Assembly (NCBI GenBank): GCA_043806315.1
Contig: JAZDHF010000126.1
Location: 1 to 30,699, forward strand
Direction of reading: 5' to 3'
From: SBAX01 sp043806315
Lineage (GTDB): Bacteria > Planctomycetota > Phycisphaerae > UBA1845
Length of the DNA: 30,699 nucleotides
Below the pieces are notes generated by a model. The model worked only from the letters and a program-made list of their open reading frames with translations. It searched no databases and had not been told where the DNA came from. Of the stretch, positions 22,959-30,361 are shown piece by piece. Each line of letters opens with the position of its first letter. Position 1 is the first letter of the stretch. A program made the translations under genes and the position numbers.

Positions 22959-24289
22959 TGGGCGCACTCCCGCAACCTCGAACGGACAGAGCAGCTCGTT
23001 CTGGACCGCCCGCCGCCAGCTTTGCAAAGTGCCTCCAGCAGGCCCGACACCAAAAAGGATGGACGCAGCAGAACCTTGCCGACAAGCTTGGCGTGAGCCG
23101 TGCGGCGATCGCTAACTACGAAACCGGCAAGGGTGCTCCAGAGCCGGCTCGTGCCGTTGCCCTCGCAAAAGCTCTTGACGAGAGCCCGTCTGAGTTCCTA
23201 TTACTCTCCATTCTGCAGCAAGCCGACCTAGGAGGCCCCGACGCTGATTTAGCCGCTGCTGCTCAAGAGGTTCTTTGCCAGTCGACGGCGCGCGCACGTC
23301 AACCAGCGAGGGCACACGGTCACTCCTCCCATTTGACTCTTTGTGACTTCCCCGATGCGTTCCAGCCGCTCACCGTGATTGTGGGTGACAAGCGAGAGGA
23401 AGAACCCCAAAACGCCGGAGACCTGTTCGTTTTCTCGGCAAGCACGGTAGATGACCGTTGGTTGATGAAACTTCGCCTTTCGGACAGCACGGAGAAGATC
23501 TCAGACAAGGTGTTGATGACGGCGGCGAAGCACGACGAGTGGCTGAGGGAAAAACTCGGGAAGACGCACATTCTTTGCATCGGTTCTCCCGCCTCCAACT
23601 TATTTGCGAGGGCGTATAATGACCATTTTCTCTTTAGATTTGCCGTCAGTCGTGAAACCAATGCTAAATGGGCGTTAACTAAGAATCAGCTATCTGACCT
23701 TCGTACCCGCGCAGACCTGCTTAAGTTCTACCTTGACTCGAAGCGCGATCTCAAGCAGATGATGCGCCTGTTCAAGGCTCCTGGGTTTGTGGCATTTAAC
23801 TACCCTCACCTGAAGCTGGGAATTGATCCCAGCTACTCCAGGGATTTCGCTGTCATCAGCATCGGTCGAAATCCATTTGCGCCGACCAACGCATCGTGCT
23901 TTGCGGTTTTGGCTGCGGGCGTCCATCATCCGGGCACGGCGTGCGCGGTTCGGTTTCTTGCCGATCGGAACCGGTTCGAGAAGCATCCCTTTGGCGGAGT
24001 CTTGGAAGTTGACGTCCCGGCGAAGAAGTACCCTCCAGAGGAGATCCTTTGGCATGAGAGGATTGAGAAGTCAGAAGCGCAGTGGCATTCAGCCTCTGGT
24101 AGCTCACTCGAATACACACCAGAGGAATTGAGGAACGATCTCATCAGGTGGAAGAAAAGACTGGACGGTGGAGAGGTACACACAGATGTTGAACTCGATG
24201 TAAGGGAGATAGAGGAACATATTCGTCTGATTGATCAACTCGCGTATACAGAGGGGTCCGGAGGCAACAAGTCGGTTGCCAGCATTTGA
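22958..24289 (+). CDS. XRE-type HTH protein fused to an uncharacterised sensor-like domain
   Basis: The gene encodes 443 residues. I start it at the ATG overlapping the upstream stop (TAATG), not at the beginning of the longer open frame at 22610, whose first 116 residues are a shadow of the upstream gene. Residues about 24-78 form an XRE/Cro helix-turn-helix (LQQARHQKGWTQQNLADKLG, VSRAAIANYETGKG). Residues 130-350 form a domain that I cannot name. It contains FQPLTVIVGDKREE, a buried strand with GSPASN (209-214), DFAVISIGRNPF (296-307), GVHHPGT (321-327) and FGGVLEVDVP. The short glycine motifs after strands suggest a nucleotide- or ligand-binding alpha/beta fold. Residues 385-430 are charged helix. 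It probably binds the cassette promoter and responds to a ligand. Codon and base composition are less GC-rich than neighbours, consistent with transfer. Confidence 0.82.
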   Translation: MGALPQPRTDRAARSGPPAASFAKCLQQARHQKGWTQQNLADKLGVSRAAIANYETGKGAPEPARAVALAKALDESPSEFLLLSILQQADLGGPDADLAAAAQEVLCQSTARARQPARAHGHSSHLTLCDFPDAFQPLTVIVGDKREEEPQNAGDLFVFSASTVDDRWLMKLRLSDSTEKISDKVLMTAAKHDEWLREKLGKTHILCIGSPASNLFARAYNDHFLFRFAVSRETNAKWALTKNQLSDLRTRADLLKFYLDSKRDLKQMMRLFKAPGFVAFNYPHLKLGIDPSYSRDFAVISIGRNPFAPTNASCFAVLAAGVHHPGTACAVRFLADRNRFEKHPFGGVLEVDVPAKKYPPEEILWHERIEKSEAQWHSASGSSLEYTPEELRNDLIRWKKRLDGGEVHTDVELDVREIEEHIRLIDQLAYTEGSGGNKSVASI

Positions 24290-24327
24290 GCCCTGTAGGG
24301 CAGGTGCTCGCACCTGCCGTTACCATT
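24289..24327. repeat. 39-bp direct repeat on the right border of the XRE cassette
   Basis: Bases 24289-24327 match 22080-22118 with two differences in the same orientation. The repeat begins in the last base of the TGA stop of the XRE gene. Only this left part of the 124-base element is present; its other end is missing. Confidence 0.75.
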
Positions 24328-24381
24328 GGCTCGCACAGCCGATTTACTGCTCGATCGCCGATAACTCCACCGGACTCGATT

Positions 24382-24482
24382 CCTTCGCTACGCTCCAGGA
24401 CAAGCCGCACGTGGCGATGGAAACTCGACCACGCCCATTCCTCCGGATGTTCCACGTACCCGTGCCGGACCGGGTTCAGTTC
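24382..24482 (-). pseudogene. Remnant of a REP-associated tyrosine transposase (RAYT)
   Basis: On the minus strand, a short stretch reads ELNPVRHGYVEHPEEWAWSS followed by FHRHVR. This is close to the C-terminal signature of Y1 transposases of the RAYT/IS200-like group (NPVRAGLVxxPEDWPWSS). Everything before the NPVR motif, including the catalytic tyrosine and HUH motif, is gone; the frame runs straight into a hairpin element at 24483. It is therefore a dead fragment. RAYTs are thought to move REP-like palindromes, of which this window holds many. Confidence 0.65.
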
Positions 24483-24590
24483 CGTAGGGTCCGCTGTGCG
24501 GACCATTCTGTTTTCACCATGGCACGTCGTGGCACCATCGATCGGCGATTGTGGCGCCACGGGATGGTCCGCGGAGCGGACCCTACCGGA
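24483..24590. repeat. Long inverted-repeat hairpin element truncating the RAYT remnant
   Basis: The left arm 24483-24508 (ccgtagggtccgctgtgcgg, then accatt) is inverted at 24564-24590 with few mismatches. An inner imperfect palindrome (gtggcacca ... tggcgccac) lies between them. Almost the whole 108 bases can fold into one hairpin. Confidence 0.7.
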
Positions 24591-24591
24591 C

Positions 24592-24662
24592 TGTGCCCTA
24601 CTTCCCAGCCGGGGGCGGCTGGCCCACACCTACTTCCAGGATCAAGTGCGGTGGGCCGCTAG
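24592..24662. repeat. CTAG-ended palindromic element, copy C (partial)
   Basis: Read from the right, ctagcggcccaccgcac matches copies A and B, followed by the shared cccagccgccc hairpin. The match ends where the adjacent hairpin element begins. The CTAG at 24659-24662 contains the murJ stop codon. Confidence 0.65.
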
Positions 24663-26212
24663 CCCCCGTCGCCGGTGTATTGAAGGGCCGTCGCCAGTTC
24701 TTCAATCTTGAGCACTCGGGCGGCGAGATAATAGACCGCCAGGCCCGCGCCGACGAGGATGGCGAGCTCGAAGACCGACCTTCCGACGAGTCGATGGATC
24801 GACAGCCCCGTCGCCGTCAGAATCCACAGCACCACGGCCATCACTCCCGTCGCCAGGACCGTCCGCGTGAGACCGAGGCCCAGGCGAACCCAACCGATTT
24901 CCGGCAGCACGCGTCTGAGTCGGACGAGCAACCAGATGACTTGCACGGTCGCGCTCACCGACGTGGACAGGGCCAGCCCCCGCTCCTCCATCGAGAACAC
25001 GAGGGTGAGATTAAGGATGAAATTCAGCGCGACCATATACACCGCCACGCGAGCCGGCGTTCGGCTTTCCTGGAGGGCATAGTAGGTACGAATGACGATG
25101 TGTTGGGCGAAGTAAGCGGCGAGGCCGAGGCTGTAGTAGACCAGCGTCGAGGCGACGCGCTGCGTGTCCGACGCGTCGAACTCCCCCCTTTGGTACAGCG
25201 TGGCGACGAGCGGGTGGGCCACAAACATCAGCCCGATGGACGAGGGTAGGGCGATGAACAGGCTCATGCGGATGCCGCGTTCAAAGACGTCGGCCATGCC
25301 GACGCGATCGCCCTCGGCGGCCTTGCTCGACAGTACGGGGAAGATCGCCGTCGCCAGCGCTATCCCGAACACCCCCAACGGCAGTTGATAGAGGAACTGG
25401 GCATACCCCAGCACCGCCGGTCCGACGCGCTCGCCGCCCTCACGGATGAACAGATAGGCGATCACGCTGTCCATGAGCGTGTTGATTTGCACGGCCGAGA
25501 GTCCCAACGCCATCGGCGCCATCAGCGCAAAGACGCGGCGAAGCTGCGGATCGCGCCAGGTGCCCCCGAACGTGGGAAAAAACGACGCCCGGCGAAGGGC
25601 GACGCCGGTGATCCCGACCTGGATCACGCCCGCCAGCAGCACCCCGCCGCACACCAGATACATCAACGACGCCTGAGTCAGCCCGCCGAGGAGCGCTCCG
25701 CCGACCAACGCGACGATCATCACGACGTTGAGGATCGTCGGCGCTGCGGCCGGCACGGCGAAGTGTTGACGAACGTTGAGCACGCCGCTGGCGACGGCGG
25801 CCGTGCAGATCAGGGCCATGTAGGGCATGAGCACCGCCGTCAGCCGCAACGCGAGGTCGTCATGGACCGTCCGCCACACCGCGATGATGATCTCAACGCC
25901 GATCACCGCGAGTCCCAGCACCGTCGCCAGCAGCGTGAGGATGGTTCCGACGAAGCGGCGTGAGTCCTCCTCGCCCCGTTGTTGGAGGCTCTCGGTCAGC
26001 ACGGGGATCATCGCTGACGAAAGGGCTCCTTCGCCGAACAACCGGCGGGCGAGGTTCGGCGCCTGAAAGGCGATGCGGAAGGCCGAGAGCAGTTCGCTGG
26101 TGCTGAAGTAGTAGCTGAAGATGGACTCGCGAACCAAGCCGAGCAGCCGGGAGGCCAAGGTGAGCGCCGCGATCAGCCACGCGGAGGGTACGAATCGACC
26201 CGACGTCGCCAT
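24659..26212 (-). CDS. murJ: Lipid II flippase MurJ (MviN family)
   Basis: MurJ moves lipid II, the peptidoglycan precursor, across the inner membrane. I start it at 26212 (MATSGRFVPSAWLIAALTLASR), giving 517 residues, the normal length; upstream residues of the longer frame translate a palindromic repeat. The first helix continues into SRLLGLVRESIFSYYFS, and RIAFQAPNLARRLFGEGALSSAMIPV with its conserved arginines and GEGA is diagnostic for MurJ. About 13-14 hydrophobic segments follow, including LGYAQFLYQLPLGVFGIALA and RTYYALQESRTPARVAV. The last codon abuts a CTAG-ended repeat, and the stop TAG lies inside that tetranucleotide. Confidence 0.94.
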   Translation of the reverse strand: MATSGRFVPSAWLIAALTLASRLLGLVRESIFSYYFSTSELLSAFRIAFQAPNLARRLFGEGALSSAMIPVLTESLQQRGEEDSRRFVGTILTLLATVLGLAVIGVEIIIAVWRTVHDDLALRLTAVLMPYMALICTAAVASGVLNVRQHFAVPAAAPTILNVVMIVALVGGALLGGLTQASLMYLVCGGVLLAGVIQVGITGVALRRASFFPTFGGTWRDPQLRRVFALMAPMALGLSAVQINTLMDSVIAYLFIREGGERVGPAVLGYAQFLYQLPLGVFGIALATAIFPVLSSKAAEGDRVGMADVFERGIRMSLFIALPSSIGLMFVAHPLVATLYQRGEFDASDTQRVASTLVYYSLGLAAYFAQHIVIRTYYALQESRTPARVAVYMVALNFILNLTLVFSMEERGLALSTSVSATVQVIWLLVRLRRVLPEIGWVRLGLGLTRTVLATGVMAVVLWILTATGLSIHRLVGRSVFELAILVGAGLAVYYLAARVLKIEELATALQYTGDGG

Positions 26213-26271
26213 CCCCCGCACGATAGGATACGCCGAGCACGGTGACAAGCCGCCCTGACACCTGCGCCCGC

Positions 26272-26323
26272 TGTGGCACCGGCTTCCAGCCGGTGTGCCC
26301 ACCGGCAAGATGCCGGTGCCACA
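26272..26323. repeat. Palindromic repeat upstream of murJ
   Basis: The ends tgtggcaccggc (26272-26283) and gccggtgccaca (26312-26323) are perfectly inverted, each part of a smaller hairpin (accggcttccagccggt and accggcaagatgccggt). This double-hairpin form is a common interspersed type in planctomycete genomes. Confidence 0.75.
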
Positions 26324-26343
26324 CGGATTCGGCATTTGGCCGA

Positions 26344-26390
26344 TTGAGACACCCGTGGTAGAACGTACGAATCCTACGGTTTGTCGTAGG
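26344..26390 (+). promoter_or_regulatory. Possible promoter with downstream dyad before the ferredoxin gene
   Basis: TTGAGA (26344-26349) and a weak TACGAA (26366-26371) are 16 bases apart. Directly after them a perfect six-base dyad, cctacg/cgtagg (26373-26390), could be an operator or a leader hairpin. Support is modest. Confidence 0.3.
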
Positions 26391-26425
26391 CGAGCGTGGC
26401 TTGTTTTGATACGGAGATTCGCCCG

Positions 26426-26764
26426 ATGGCCCATATAGTTGCCGACCCGTGCGTCAAGTGCAAATACACGGACTGCGTCGCGGTGTGCCCCGTCGACTGC
26501 TTCCATGAGGGGGTCAACTTCTTGGTGATTGACCCGGACGTGTGCATCGACTGCGGCCTGTGCCCGCCGGAGTGTCCCACCGCCGCCATCTTCGCCGAAG
26601 AGGACCTGCCCGAAAAGTGGAAGGATTACGTCGAGATCAACGCGAGGTATTCTCCGCTGTGGCCGGTCATCGACGTGCAGAAGGAACCTCTTCCCGGTGC
26701 CGATGCCGTCGCCAAGGAAGAGGACAAGCGCGAACAGATCGACCCCGCCCCGTTCGCGGGTTGA
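26426..26764 (+). CDS. fdxA: Seven-iron ferredoxin (FdxA/FdI type)
   Basis: The 112-residue protein has cysteines at 9, 12, 17, 21, 25, 40, 43, 46 and 50. This is exactly the Azotobacter ferredoxin I pattern shifted by one, so it should bind one [3Fe-4S] and one [4Fe-4S] cluster (CVKCKYTDCVAVCPVDCF and CIDCGLCPPECPTAAI). Start at 26426, with GGAG nine bases upstream. It is a soluble electron carrier; the partner is unknown. It runs convergently to the transaldolase gene, 33 bases away, and is divergent from murJ. Confidence 0.93.
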   Translation: MAHIVADPCVKCKYTDCVAVCPVDCFHEGVNFLVIDPDVCIDCGLCPPECPTAAIFAEEDLPEKWKDYVEINARYSPLWPVIDVQKEPLPGADAVAKEEDKREQIDPAPFAG

Positions 26765-26797
26765 ACAAGGGCGACCGCAGGCGTCGTTCGCCGTCCG

Positions 26798-27916
26798 CTA
26801 ACGGGCAACGGTTTTGAGTCGCGCCCGCTTGGCGGCGAGGTTCGCAAGCAGTTCGTCGAAGGATTTGGCGAACGCGTTGACGCCCTCGATGGTGAGTTGA
26901 TCCGTGACGGCCTGGAGGTCGATGTCGGCTTCGGCCAGCCGGGCGAGCGCCGCCCGAGCGCCCGCCACGTCGCGGTCGATCGTCAGTTCGCTTCGCCCGT
27001 GGTCGAGCGTCGCGGCAAGCGTCTCCGGCGGCATGGTGTTGACCGTGTTCGGGCCGACCAGGTCGTCCACGTATTTCGTGTCGGGATACGCGGGATTCTT
27101 GGTGCTCGTGCTGGCCCACAAGGGACGCTGGACGCGGGCCCCGCGTGCGGCCAACGCCCCGAACTCGCCCGCTCGGTTAAAGACCTCTGTAAACCGAGCG
27201 TAGGCGAGCTTCGCGTTGGCCACCGCCGCCGTACCGAGTAGGCCCTCGACGCTCGCGCGTGCATTACGCTTTTCTTCGAGGAGCTTGTCGACCAGCGTAT
27301 CCACGCGGCTAACGAAGAGCGACGCGACCGACGCGACTCGCAATAGGTCTCCACCGGCCGCGTCGTAGCGCTTCAACCCGTAGATGTACGCCCGCATCAC
27401 CTTGCGATACATCGCCACCGAGAAGATGAGCGTCACGTTGACGTTGATCCCTTCGCCGATCAGCGTCTCGATGGCCGGAATTCCCGCCTCGGTCGCGGGC
27501 ACCTTGATGAAAACGTTGGGGCGATCCAACTCCGCGAACAAACGCCGCGCCTCGGCGATGGTCGCCTCAGTCTCATAGGCGAGTTTGGGGTTGACCTCCA
27601 GGCTGACGTAACCGTCGATGCCGTTCGTTCGTTCGTACACCGGTCGCAGAAGGTCCGCCGCGTCGGCGATATCGGGTAGCACCAGCCGCTCGTACGCCGT
27701 GACCACGTCTAGGTCCTCGTCCGACAGACTTGCAAGCAGGTCGTCGTAGTCATCGCCGCCGGTGATCGCCTTCATGAAGATCGTCGGGTTCGACGTGACT
27801 CCGACGATGCCGAGGTCGATCAGCCGCCCCAACTCACCCGAGTCGATCATCCTCCGACTCAGATTGTCGCACCAGACGGACTGAGCCCGCTCGTAGAGCT
27901 TCTGGATCGTGTTCAT
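26798..27916 (-). CDS. tal: Transaldolase
   Basis: Transaldolase moves a dihydroxyacetone unit in the pentose phosphate pathway. From the ATG at 27916 the protein has 372 residues, normal for the long bacterial type. The start (MNTIQKLYERAQSVWCDNLS) and GIVGVTSNPTIF fit the family. The Schiff-base lysine is Lys138 in NVFIKVPATEAG, followed by NVTLIFSVAMY and ASTSTKNPAYPDTKYVDDL. An ATG at 27952 would add 12 residues and overlap the methyltransferase stop by eight bases; neither start has a clear ribosome site. It may be read from the same transcript as the upstream methyltransferase, though the functions are unrelated. Confidence 0.93.
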   Translation of the reverse strand: MNTIQKLYERAQSVWCDNLSRRMIDSGELGRLIDLGIVGVTSNPTIFMKAITGGDDYDDLLASLSDEDLDVVTAYERLVLPDIADAADLLRPVYERTNGIDGYVSLEVNPKLAYETEATIAEARRLFAELDRPNVFIKVPATEAGIPAIETLIGEGINVNVTLIFSVAMYRKVMRAYIYGLKRYDAAGGDLLRVASVASLFVSRVDTLVDKLLEEKRNARASVEGLLGTAAVANAKLAYARFTEVFNRAGEFGALAARGARVQRPLWASTSTKNPAYPDTKYVDDLVGPNTVNTMPPETLAATLDHGRSELTIDRDVAGARAALARLAEADIDLQAVTDQLTIEGVNAFAKSFDELLANLAAKRARLKTVAR

Positions 27917-27944
27917 GGGTGTAGGTTTCTCGTCCCGCGTCTCA

Positions 27945-29615
27945 TTAGTCATCAAAGGGAAGCGTCGGCTGCCGAAGTTTCGTGCAGCGCCGCTTGGGGG
28001 CCTTCTTGAAAGTCCGCTGTTCATGCCAGGGCGGCATGTCGATTCTCTTTCCCGCAAGAAGGTCCTCGATGGTCAGGATTTGCAGCTTGGGGTGGCGGGT
28101 TTTCGCGGGTGAAACGTAAAACCCCGCGCCGGCCGCTTCGGAACGCATTGGCTTGGTCGGCTCCTCCATCGTGATCAACACTCCCATAGCGGCTTTCTCT
28201 CGCTCGACAACGCCCCGCAAATCGCGTACCATCGCTACGCCGATATTCTGCCCCGCCTTCACAGATACGACAGCCAACTTCACGTCGCTGACGTCCGCAG
28301 AGTCATGAAAATAAAGGCGCCCGTCAATTCCTTTGTCCGATCCCTTTTGTTCCTCGACGGGCCTTGCACCGACTAGGCCAAGCGCCCACCATTGGAACTG
28401 GAAGGGATCGTTCCTGGCCAGGTCGCGAGCGTCTGGTACGGACACCGGTTCTCCGACCACGCGGTATCTGACACGTCCGCCAAACGCGTAGCTGATCCGC
28501 GTCTTGATCAAGTTGATTGCGAGGTGCGTAATATCGATACCGATCCACCGTCGACGAAGTGCCTGCGCCGCGGCGATCGCCGTACCGCAACCGCAAAACG
28601 GGTCGAGGACAACCCCGCCTTGGGGGCATGAACTGCGAATGATCCTCTCCAGCAGTCCCTGAGGCTTCTGGGTCGGATAGCCAAGCCTCTCGGGGTCAGT
28701 CGGACCCATCCAAGCCACGTCGACATCAATTCCATCATTCGTTCCATGCACCGTGCCCTCAGTATATGGCTGGTAGGCCCAGATGTCCTGAATCGGAAAG
28801 CCGTCCTGATCGCGCAAATAGCGGACGGGCGTGGGCCACTCGGTGCCCGGTTTGACCTCGACAAGTCCGGCCCTGTACAACTCCTCCAACTTTGCGAGCA
28901 CGCGCAACTTTGCGAACTCCGGGGGCATCTGCTCGGCCAAGAACCCCGGAATCGCCCAATGCCGGTTCTTTTTCGATGGATCGAACCCACGCCATGGCAT
29001 TCCGGATTCCCCGCCTGTTTTGCCTGCGCCGGTCAGGACGTTTCCTCCACTTATGAATTTGAGGCGGCCAGTCGCATCGGCCGCGTATCGCCCCGAGACG
29101 TGCCCCTTCATATAGGGTCGCCGGACGACCTCGAAGAAATAGCTGGCTCCGTTCACATAGAAGAGCAGCGTGTCGTGGATAGGACCGAAGCTGCGCCGCG
29201 GTCCGTGAGCCCCGGTCCTGCGCCAGATGATCTCGTTTTTGAAGTTCTCCGGTCGGAAGACCGCGTCCATGAGGACCTTTAGATAGTGACTCGCAGTCGG
29301 GTCACAGTGAAGGTAGATGGAACCCGTGGGCTTGAGCACGCGACGAAGTTCAACGAGCCGCGGCGCCATCATCGACAGATACGCAAGCATATCGGAAGTG
29401 CCCAAGAATGTCCGAAAGGCCATCATCGCGTTAGCAACACGAGGCCCACCGACTTGAACGGCATCCTCAAAATTGCTGGCGGCCTCTCGATCCCAGATCC
29501 ACGTATCCGCAAAGGCCTTGATCTGCGCATGCGCCCTCGTCCCGTCGCGCTCCGCAAACAGCACATTATAGTCTGCGTCAGAATTGAAAGGAGGGTCAAG
29601 ATAAACTAACCCAAG
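27945..29615 (-). CDS. DNA methyltransferase fused to restriction-endonuclease-like domain, 5'-truncated
   Basis: The reading frame contains a beta-class N4/N6 DNA methyltransferase with the target-side motif LVYLDPPFN (29583-29609), then LHCDPTASHYLK, and the SAM motif VVLDPFCGCGTAIAAAQ. The C-terminal part (KGSDKGIDGRLYF ... LAVVSVKAGQ) matches an Mrr-like PD-(D/E)xK nuclease core with the Asp and the V-K pair. Such fusions act as single-chain restriction-modification proteins. The 5' end is broken: upstream of LVYLDPPFN the frame lacks the usual GDNLxxL leader, has no start codon and ends at a stop at 29694-29696. The first available GTG (29564) lies after the DPPF motif, so a protein from it would lack a catalytic motif. 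Probably inactive. The stop overlaps a possible tal start. Confidence 0.8.
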   Translation of the reverse strand, partial: LGLVYLDPPFNSDADYNVLFAERDGTRAHAQIKAFADTWIWDREAASNFEDAVQVGGPRVANAMMAFRTFLGTSDMLAYLSMMAPRLVELRRVLKPTGSIYLHCDPTASHYLKVLMDAVFRPENFKNEIIWRRTGAHGPRRSFGPIHDTLLFYVNGASYFFEVVRRPYMKGHVSGRYAADATGRLKFISGGNVLTGAGKTGGESGMPWRGFDPSKKNRHWAIPGFLAEQMPPEFAKLRVLAKLEELYRAGLVEVKPGTEWPTPVRYLRDQDGFPIQDIWAYQPYTEGTVHGTNDGIDVDVAWMGPTDPERLGYPTQKPQGLLERIIRSSCPQGGVVLDPFCGCGTAIAAAQALRRRWIGIDITHLAINLIKTRISYAFGGRVRYRVVGEPVSVPDARDLARNDPFQFQWWALGLVGARPVEEQKGSDKGIDGRLYFHDSADVSDVKLAVVSVKAGQNIGVAMVRDLRGVVEREKAAMGVLITMEEPTKPMRSEAAGAGFYVSPAKTRHPKLQILTIEDLLAGKRIDMPPWHEQRTFKKAPKRRCTKLRQPTLPFDD

Positions 29616-29773
29616 TTGGCCAGTTCTTGGAAATCTTCGTTTTTTTTCGACGGTAAAACGTTGCTGCTGACCGACCAGGAAGGCTCGGGGTCTTCAAAGG
29701 CGGTGTAGTCAAAACCTACCCCCTTGAATGGAGGGAGTTCGCTTGCGATCTTGATGTTGACAGGAGGTCGCGA

Positions 29774-30361
29774 GTGTTCTTGAAACGGATTTCAATTCGC
29801 AAGAGTGGAAAGCGTCATACGTACTGGGCATTGGTCAAGTCTGTCCGGACGGCGCGCGGGCCGCGACATCAGGTCGTTTCCTATCTCGGTGAATTGGAGC
29901 CCGGCGAGAAGGCCGGGTGGGCCCACGTGGGGCGAATCACAAGGCGTCCGCAGTCCGCTCAACTCCGTCTGTTCGACGACACCGGGCCGTCCGCCCCGGT
30001 ACCCGAGAAGGTTGAAGTGCTCGTACGCAGAGCCCGTGTCGAACGGACGCGCGACTTCGGCGACGTCTACCTGGGCTTGCTGCTCTGGCAGACGTTGGAA
30101 CTGGACAAGCTCCTGGATCACAAGATCAACCGCGGGCGATCGCGCATCCCCTGGCCGTTGATGGCCACGGTGTCGACCCTGGGGAGATTCTGCGAGCCGT
30201 CCAGCGAATTGCACATCGCCGACACCTGGTACTTGCGCACGGCGCTGGACGACCTGCTCGGCATCCCCGACCACTTGGTCAATACGCAACGACTTTACCG
30301 CACCCACGACGCCCTTCTGCCGCACAAGGAGGCGATCGAGACGCACCTGAAGGAGCGCTTC
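29774..30361 (+). CDS. IS1634-like transposase, N-terminal part (interrupted)
   Basis: A GTG at 29774 has a perfect AGGAGG six bases upstream. The 196 residues that follow look like the N-terminal half of a DDE transposase of the IS1634 group: HTYWALVKSVRTARGPRHQV, VSYLGELEPGEKAGW, RDFGDVYLGLLLW, GRFCEPSSELHIADTWYLRT and LYRTHDALLPHKEAIETHLK. The next expected part, with the first catalytic aspartate, is absent: after KERF the translation turns into Pro/Arg/Ser-rich sequence unlike any transposase. The frame stays open to the window end, but I count the rest as foreign. The gene runs divergently from the damaged methyltransferase. Bases 29616-29773 probably include the element's left end. Confidence 0.72.

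Noticed and set aside
24144..24629. 161-residue minus-strand frame as an intact gene
   Set aside because: It joins a repeat, a hairpin element, a RAYT fragment and the antisense of the XRE gene; only the NPVR segment is protein-like.
26213..26506. 98-residue N-terminal extension of MurJ
   Set aside because: It translates a palindromic repeat (CGTGILPVG-type artefact); MurJ proteins begin near the ATG at 26212.
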